Origin: Eucommia ulmoides
Taxonomy: Eukaryota; Streptophyta; Magnoliopsida; Garryales; Eucommiaceae
DNA length: 64,000 nt
Reading direction: 5' to 3'
Assembly (NCBI GenBank): GCA_016647705.1
Contig: CM028335.1
Span: 24,034,905 to 24,098,904, forward strand
Made by a program: the position numbers and the translations under genes. Each line of letters starts with the position of its first letter. The first letter of the stretch is position 1. The notes beneath the pieces are model-generated. The model ran no database searches, was not told the origin of the DNA, and worked only from the letters and a program-made list of their open reading frames with translations. Positions 56,795-64,000 of the stretch are shown here, piece by piece.

Positions 56795-57389
56795 GTATGC
56801 TTGTTATGATATTGTGATTGATTTGAGAATACGAGGTTTGACACTCGGGAGAGGTAATCTCAGATTTGGACTAGGGTTTAAACACAACGCGATGATCTAA
56901 TGACTCAGGAGAGTATTAGAAAGTGTGCAATCCATGAGATTGGGGTGAGACCCATGTGATTAGTGTCGTTTAGATACTAGATGGGGACATCAACGTTGAC
57001 GCGAAGTCATATATTCATTCATTTTACACCCGAGAGAGGTAGTGAGTGAGTTTTCGATACCTAGATTATCGGATAGGTTGAATGTCGTTAATGTAAACAA
57101 GATTGGATCAATCACGTATAAGTAAACGAAGTTAATCCCTAGATAATCTATTCCCATATATAATATATTTATGTATTGTAATTTAATTAGTTATTAATTT
57201 AGTTTAGTATTTACTAAAAACCAAAAACCTAAATTTAATCGTCTAAATAAAGTTCAGTTATGACAATCGCGGTACTTAGAGATAATTTAATCTTATCCCT
57301 GTGGATACGACAATCCTTCTCATTCACTATTCTATAAAACTTGACATGTACGCTTGTGGTAAAAGTAACAACATAATATTCCGCTATCA

Positions 57390-57850
57390 TCCATTCCTTG
57401 TACGGAACGCCATCTTCAAGCATAACTGTTTCTGATTTTCAACTGGTGATATCCTAATCAAAGATCTATTTCCAAAAATGGCCAAGCCTTCTGTAATTGA
57501 TGGAATAAATCATTAATTCTAGGTAATGGGTATTTATTATGAACCGTTACCTTGTTTAATTGTCGATAATCGATGCACATCCTAAGCGTACCATCATTCT
57601 TTATTACAAACAACACTGGAGGTCCCCACGAAGAAACGCTAGGTCTCATAAACCTGCGGTCTAACAGATCTTGCAACTGAATCTTCAGTTCCTTCAGTTC
57701 GGTAGGTGCCGTGTGATAGGGTGAAATTGATATAGGAGAAATACCCGAAAGTAATTCGATAGTGAATTCAATTTTTCTATCCACTAGTAGCCCTAACAAT
57801 TCTTTTGGAAATACATAGGGATAATCCCCGACCACTAGGATATCTACCAA
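57390..57850 (-). pseudogene. Tekay reverse transcriptase, N-terminal half
   Basis: Minus-strand frame: [20 protein letters not shown], then [59 protein letters not shown] and [14 protein letters not shown], then FLEIDL-stop-LGYHQLKI. The canonical SKIDLRSGYHQ block has a stop. The open part ends next to the insertion point, where the right flank (TCCAT) of the Athila-like element begins. Confidence 0.9.
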
Positions 57851-57929
57851 TTATACCTCATTCTGACTGGTGTCAATTACATGCGGGAGGTATCCCTGAT
57901 ATCTCTTCTTTAATAATTTCCTAGCCTCT

Positions 57930-58340
57930 AGAACTAAAATCAAACTGACAGGTGTAATGATTTTATCCCCCAAAAATACAAACTTTGACTTGCCTTGGAC
58001 TCAAAAAGTAACTTCATTTTTAAAACAATCGACTGTGGCATGATAGCTGGATAGAAAATCCACACCCTGTATCTATCAAAATCGTGAATACTCAAGGGTA
58101 ATAGATCCAGTGATAATTCTCTATCACCAACGCGAAATAGACTGTTATTGAAAATACTATTTATCAATATTGATTTATCCACAGGGGTAGAAATAATAAT
58201 ATTATATGACAAAGAAGTAGGAAATTTCCCTACATGCATCATGAAAATCGTCGAAACAAATAAATGATTAGAACCTGGATCGATAAGTATACGTGCATCT
58301 CTATCATATAAAGACATGATACCTATAACCACATCTAGGG
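57930..58340 (-). pseudogene. Tekay protease domain
   Basis: Open for about 130 residues: VIGIMSLYDRDARILIDPGS, then NHLFVSTIF. LIDPGS(N)H is the aspartic protease active-site motif of this group (family LIDPGSTHSF). The open frame is continuous across the domain. Confidence 0.85.
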
Positions 58341-58449
58341 TAGCCTGGGCATCCTCTTGGGTAGTAGTAAATACACACCCCCAAGTTGGAGGTCTACTAA
58401 CAGATCATCTACCTCGCTCCTGAACACCCTTAGGGCCAACACTACCCAT

Positions 58450-59400
58450 ACTACTCATATAAGGTGTAAGAGTAATAATAAATTTTAGATAAAATGGAGA
58501 TAATGTAGCCTGACTCATGACAACGAAAACATATTGGGCCTGTTATGGGACATTCTCTAACAAAGTAATTCGGTGATCCGCACTGATAGTACAAGGTTGT
58601 CCCAACTCGACTAAACGTCTGGCTTCTACCCTGCCCTTGCTGACCCAAAATCTATCTAGGTACATTTTGTTGTTTCCTAGAATATGATTGCCATGGGCCT
58701 AAGCTCCTAGCCAATTGATCGGCTTTTGGGGCCCGAGGAAGTTACGGCTAAAGACCAGATCCCGAGATGTGTCACCTGTATATCTGTTAGATGACTTGAA
58801 TCTGTTTTTTTTTTTTTTTTTTTTATAATGTTCACGATTCTCAATGGCTTCTCGCACAACTTTATTTTTTAATTTTGTTATATTCACTAGTTCCGCATAA
58901 CTTTTGATCTGTCGGGCAGTCAACCTTGAACGTATTTGCAAATCTAGCAATTTTTGGAATCGTCTACATCTCGTTTCCTTGGTTTTTACCAAATCAAGAG
59001 CGAATTGGGGCAAGGCATCAAATTTGATTTCATATTATAGAACTGACATCTTCTTCTACTTCAGTAATATGAATTCCTCTTCCATTTGGAACTGATAGGA
59101 TTCAAGAAAATATTTTTCATTAAGTAATGCAACAAATTGATCCTAGGTGATCTCTTGGTCTGGAATTGAAATTAGCCTCTTCATTTTCTCATACCAGTGT
59201 TTGGCTTTTCCTTTTAGCCGGAAAGTGGCGAGGGGAACTCGACTATCATCAGTAATGCTTATTATATCGAATTTGTGCTCTATGCTCTTTAACTAATTTT
59301 CAGTATCAGTAGAACCTGCAGTTCCCGTAAAAGTTGGGGAATCTAACTTCTTGAATCTTTTTAAAAGTACAGTCTAAGGATTGATTGTTTTGGTTTAGGC
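58450..59400 (-). pseudogene. Tekay gag with zinc knuckles
   Basis: On the minus strand: SPTFTGTAGSTDTEN-stop-LKSIEHKF, then PLATFRLKGKAKHWYEKMKR, FVALLNEKYFLESYQFQ, EIKFDALPQFALDLVKTKET and RSRLTARQIKSYAELVNI. Two Cys-His knuckles follow (YYQCGSPNYFVREC, first Cys lost; CFRCHESGY, truncated). Trp-to-stop changes are frequent. A T20-type run at 58807-58825 (poly-Lys) lies in the linker. The DNA from 59400 to 59732 is the decayed N end and leader. Confidence 0.87.
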
Positions 59401-59732
59401 CTTCTGGTATTCCATTATCTTTGCCTGTTTCTTAGTCAGTTGCGCAACAACCTATAATATTCGTTTGACAGCATTCTTTCATTTCTGCGCCTATTCCTTT
59501 TTCTCCAGGGTCTAGAATTCCCACTATTTTCATTTTGACGATCTATTATTCAAGATTTGAAATGAAATTTAATAAATAAAAAGGCCAACAATGCAATAAT
59601 GGATGATGCAAATGTACTACTTAATCAAATAAAAATAACTATTACTTACATATCGAACCAATCTATCAACACCCTATCTTATGGTCCACTATTGACGAGA
59701 CAATCTGACAAGTCTACAAAACCTATAACCTA

Positions 59733-59750
59733 GGCTCTGATACCAAAAAT
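59733..59750 (-). promoter_or_regulatory. Primer-binding site of the Tekay element
   Basis: Read on the minus strand, ATTTTTGGTATCAGAGCC adjoins the LTR end. TGGTATCAGAGC is complementary to initiator methionine tRNA and is usual for Tekay. Confidence 0.85.
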
Positions 59751-60464
59751 TATCACACCACACCTCGGGCCCCAATGTCCAAGGTCGGACGTGACCTCGA
59801 CTTGATGTCATTCAACCAGCCACAAGTATTTATATACTATTTACTAATATGGATTTTCAAAAAAAGATATAAATATTTTACCAACTCAAAAATTCAGCGG
59901 TTATACAAAACTGACTATTCTGTAACAAAATTATAAAAATTTCAACTACTCACTCCCAACAGCTGTCTTAACAGCCTCCAAAATAAAATCAACTACATTC
60001 TCTGACTCTACTTAGCTCCAATAATAAAAAATGGAAATGAGCAAATTCCATAAATAAATAGAAGGAAAGAGACAGTTCATTGCCTTGTCCATGCAAGATT
60101 TCTTTTACTCTTTTGTCAAGTGTTGTCATGTGTCAATTTCTTATCATGATTTTGGCAACTAATGAAATAGATTTTACAGACACCCCTACTTGAATCTTTA
60201 AATATCAATTTAAGCTCAATAGTTAAAATTAACACTTTAAAATAACATTTGCCCCCCCTCCCCCCCCCCCCCAAATTTCTTAAAACTAAAATTTTTAAAT
60301 ATCATAATAACCCCTTAAGTTTTTAAACTAAGAGTTTGATATTACAATAATCCTTAAAAAATTAAAGTAAAATTTAAATAACACAATGGATCCTATTATT
60401 TTCAAAATGTTCTAAAATGCAAATAAAAATAAATATTCCCATGCAAAAGAAATTAGGCACTATA
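59751..60464 (-). repeat. Tekay element 5' LTR (internally deleted)
   Basis: Only 714 bp against 1920 bp for the partner. Both ends align (CCTCGGGCCCCAAT at the inner end, TTCATTGCCTTG-CCATGCAAG toward the outer end). The block corresponding to about 42420-43680 is missing, with the join near 60000-60060. A C-run is at about 60252-60272. Confidence 0.85.
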
Positions 60465-60469
60465 ATTGG

Positions 60470-61110
60470 CTTACCATTATGATGACTATTTCGTAATAGG
60501 CATTAACCATATTCCCCTCGGTAAGTAGCTTATTCTATCTCGTTTAAGACTTTTTGTCAATGGATCCGTGGTGTTATTTTTTGACTTAATATAATCAACT
60601 GAAATAACTCCATTAGAAAGTAACCGTCTTATGGTATTATGCCTTTGACATATATATCGAGACTTACCGTTAAACAAACTACTATATGCTCTTCCAATAG
60701 TTAATTGACTATCGCAATGTATGAGATTGCTAGCATAGGCTTAGACCACATTGGAATATCTTCCAAAAATTGTTGTAGACACTCTACTTCTTCTCCAGCT
60801 TTATCTAAAGCAATAAATTTAGATTACATAGCAATACACATTTCGTTAGATGATTTTCCATGACACAAAAACTTCTTCTATTACAAAGATATATCCGCTC
60901 GTGGATTTGGTGTCTTTCATATCATATATCTAATTTGCATCACTATACCCTTCAAAACTTGTTGGATATCTCATGTAATTCAAACCATAATTTTGAGTAT
61001 ATTTTAAATATCTCAAAAGTCTCATTATAGCTTTTCAGTCTTCTTTACCTGGATTACTAGTGAACCTGCTTAATTTACTTATTGCGTAAGCAATATCAGG
61101 TCTTATACAG
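60470..61110 (-). pseudogene. Copia RNase H C end
   Basis: Minus-strand frame: SRYICQRHNTIRRLLSNGVI, then SVDYIKSKNNTTDPLTKSL, RDRISYLPRGIWLMPITK and stop (60486). This is the characteristic end of Ty1/copia polyproteins (ADPLTK...GLMPI). Upstream pieces with stops reach about 61100. Confidence 0.85.
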
Positions 61111-61129
61111 TTCATTATATATGTTAAAC

Positions 61130-61900
61130 AATCAATTATTTGAGAATACTCCAACTTAGATATGCTATCACTAGTATTCTTAAAAAATATTGATTAACAT
61201 CTACTGGTGTTCTGGCTATACTAGAATTATCCTTGTTAAATTTTTCAAGGATCTTCTCAATGTAATGAGATTGAGATAAGATCAATCTTTCAGATGTTCT
61301 TGAAATTTTAATTCCAAGAATGACAACTGCTTTACCCAAATCCTTCATCTCAAATTTATTTGTTAACATTTGCTTGGTAGATTTGACCAATAATAAACAT
61401 GTCACCTACATAAAGGCATACAATAATGTAACAAGTCTCTGTTGTCTTAATATAGACACATTTGTCACATTCATTGATCTTAAAATTATTTGACAACGTA
61501 ATATTGTCAATTTTTTCATGCTATTTTTTCGGCGCTTGCTTTAAGCTATACAAAGATTTTACAACTTGACATATTTTATTCTCTTTTCCAGGAACCACAA
61601 ACCCTTTTGATTGTTCCATATTGATTTTTTCATCTAATTCACCATTCAAGAAAGCAGTCTTAGCATCCATTTGATGTATCGCAATATTATGTATAGCTGC
61701 AATTGTTGTCAACATACGTATAAATGTGATTCTTATTACTGGTGAAGAAGTATCAAAATAATCTATACCCTCTCTCTCTGCTTGTAACCTTTAGCTACAA
61801 GTCTTTCTTTATATTTATCAATTGATCAATTTTCTTTTATTTGTTTGTTAAAGATCTATTTACATCCTAGTGGTTTCATTCCACATGGAAAATCCACTAG
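61130..61900 (-). pseudogene. Copia reverse transcriptase
   Basis: Blocks on the minus strand: MLTTIAAIHNIAIHQMDAKT, then AFLNGELDEKI, VVPGKENKICQVVKSLYSLK and QAPKK (61715-61521). The YVDDMLL-type region, around 61385-61420 (VGDMFIIGQIYQ-like), has frame changes. Then come NKFEMKDLGKAVVILGIKIS and LILSQSHYIEKILEKF (61380-61230). Confidence 0.87.
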
Positions 61901-61933
61901 TTCTCATGTATGATTCTGTAAGATGAACTCAAT

Positions 61934-63000
61934 TTAACTATTCATAGTCTCTTTCCAAATAGGTGATTCAGGTATAGACATAGCCTCCCCAAAAGTTTGA
62001 GGTTCATATATTATCATATGGGTATAAAAATCAAGGTCAAAATATTTAGAAACTTTTATTCTTTTACTACATTTAGGTTCAATTTTATTCTCGTGAAAAT
62101 TATTGAAAGTAGTATCATTTGTTTTCTTTAAAGAACTTAACCCAATAGAAGTCTTACAAGGAAACATATTCTCAAAAGAATGATGCATTCCTTGATTCAA
62201 TATCGTGTTCTCATGCACATTTTCGGTTTCTGATTTATGTACCAAAAAGCGATATGCAATACTATTTTGTGCATATCCAATGAGTACACAATCAATATTT
62301 TTTGGTACTATTTTAACCTTCTTGGGATTAGAAAACATAACTTTAGCAAGACACCTCCACACTTTTAAGTATAAATATGAAGGTTTTCTCCCTTTCCACA
62401 ATTCATAAGGGATCTTACATAATTTCTTGTGGGGTTATTCGTTTAAAATAAAATTCGTTATAAAAACAGCCTCCCCCATAAAGTCTAAGGTAGACTACAA
62501 CTTATTAACAAAGAATTCATCATTTCTTTTAAAATTCTGTTATTTCTCTCAATAACTCCATTTCCTTGAGGTGAATAAAGTGATGTAGTTTGGTGAATTA
62601 TTCCAAGTTTTGCACACAACTCACCAAAAGGTGAAATATATTCTCTACCTCTATTACTATGCAAGACTTCAATATTTTTGCTAAGTTGAATTTCGACTTC
62701 AGTCTAATGTACAAATATGCCTAATGCTCCATCTTTACTTCTTAAAAGGTAAACATAATAATATTTTGTACAATCATTAATAAAAGTAACAAAGTACTTT
62801 TTCCCACCTCTAGTTTGTATAAATTTTAAATCACAAACTTCTATTTGAACTAACTCTAGAGGTTCTGTTTTACGTTCAATTGAATGAAAAAGAAGTATGA
62901 GTCAATTTTGACTCCACACAAGTCTCACATTTGTGACTTGTATTATTTTGACATTTATGAATTAAATTCATATTAATTAATTTAGGTAAAGGATCATAAT
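61934..63000 (-). pseudogene. Copia integrase and connecting region
   Basis: From high to low coordinates: VWHGRLGHANYDPLPKL and HKCETC (GAG-pre-integrase zinc site, about 63030-62920), then [40 protein letters not shown] and HSNRGREYISPFGEL with SPQGNGVIERNNR (integrase core, about 62860-62540). After these are YLYLKVWRCLAKVM and VLIGYAQNSIAYRF (62370-62260), and the linker to about 61934. Frameshifts separate the pieces. Confidence 0.85.
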
Positions 63001-63066
63001 TTGCATGTCCTAAACGACCATGCCACACATCTAAAGACTCTACCATATAAGCAGAAGAAGTGCTGT

Positions 63067-64000
<934 letters not shown>

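Larger units (their letters stand above)
48176..57389 (+). mobile_element. Athila-like non-autonomous LTR element in the Tekay RT
   Basis: Plus-strand element flanked by TTCAT (48171-48175) and TCCAT (57390-57394), a target duplication with one mismatch. The 5' LTR is 48176-49596. The 3' LTR is 51575-57389, itself interrupted at 52372-56794. The primer site TTTTTGGCGCTGTTGC follows the 5' LTR (49597-49620). The purine stretch AGTTTGGGGGTATT (51561-51574) precedes the 3' LTR. These are the usual forms in Athila-type elements. The 2-kb interior has only gag-like remains and no pol, so mobilisation would have needed a helper. Confidence 0.88.
42155..60464 (-). mobile_element. Tekay-type chromovirus (Ty3/gypsy), nested and decayed
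   Basis: A minus-strand element with target duplication GTTGG (42150-42154) and ATTGG (60465-60469). Its 5' LTR is 59751-60464 and its 3' LTR 42155-44074. The primer-binding site (59733-59750, read GGTATCAGAGCC on the minus strand) and a purine stretch (44075-44087) abut the LTRs. Domains in order are gag, zinc knuckles, protease, RT, RNase H, integrase and a chromodomain-containing end. The lineage is inferred from the HDVFHVSMLRKY and VQILNRKNQVLR motifs, the VEEATCERE chromodomain and the initiator-Met primer site. It is split by a solo LTR (45382-47033) and by a larger element in RT (48176-57389). Many Trp codons have become stops. Confidence 0.92.

Overview
This window is flowering-plant nuclear DNA, most likely from a eudicot. 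It is AT-rich, has small exons with GT-AG introns, has many microsatellites, and is dominated by LTR retrotransposons. I see no rRNA, tRNA or CRISPR locus. Three ordinary plant genes are visible. One is a temperature-induced lipocalin (TIL; + strand, two exons, 17325-20021). One is the R-SNARE YKT61 (- strand, six exons, 29768-23831). The third is represented only by the first two exons of a PLAC8-type Cys-rich protein gene (+ strand, 33976-34215); I could not find its remaining exons.

Left third: an LTR remnant (1-723) is followed by an uncharacterised repeat rich in GTTAAC motifs. That repeat is split by a 12.7-kb Ty3/gypsy element of the Tat type (3279-16009, 5-bp target duplication ATAGG). 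The element has decayed gag-PR-RT-RH-aRH-INT domains, then a spliced antisense gene with its own TATA box, then about 1.9 kb of tandem repeats whose hairpin arms change together, then the 3' LTR.

Middle: the TIL and YKT61 introns carry a GC-rich insert, a LINE fragment and a Tourist-like element. A second copy of the GTTAAC repeat (from 30062) holds a striking array of 16 palindromes at a period of about 44.5 bp (31355-32052). The PLAC8 exons are followed by a separate GTTACATTCAA-type repeat zone.

Right: 37052-64000 is one nest of retroelements whose boundaries I worked out from target duplications. A minus-strand Ty1/copia element runs off the window at 64000. Its 3' LTR is split by a solo LTR (37591-41358) that contains a complete 357-bp TRIM. 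Its 3' untranslated region is split by a Tekay-type chromovirus (42155-60464, - strand). The Tekay pol is itself split by a solo LTR (45382-47033) and by an Athila-like gag-remnant element (48176-57389, + strand). The 3' LTR of that element is split by a gag-only LTR element (52372-56794, - strand). All coding regions in these elements that I examined carry stops or frameshifts.
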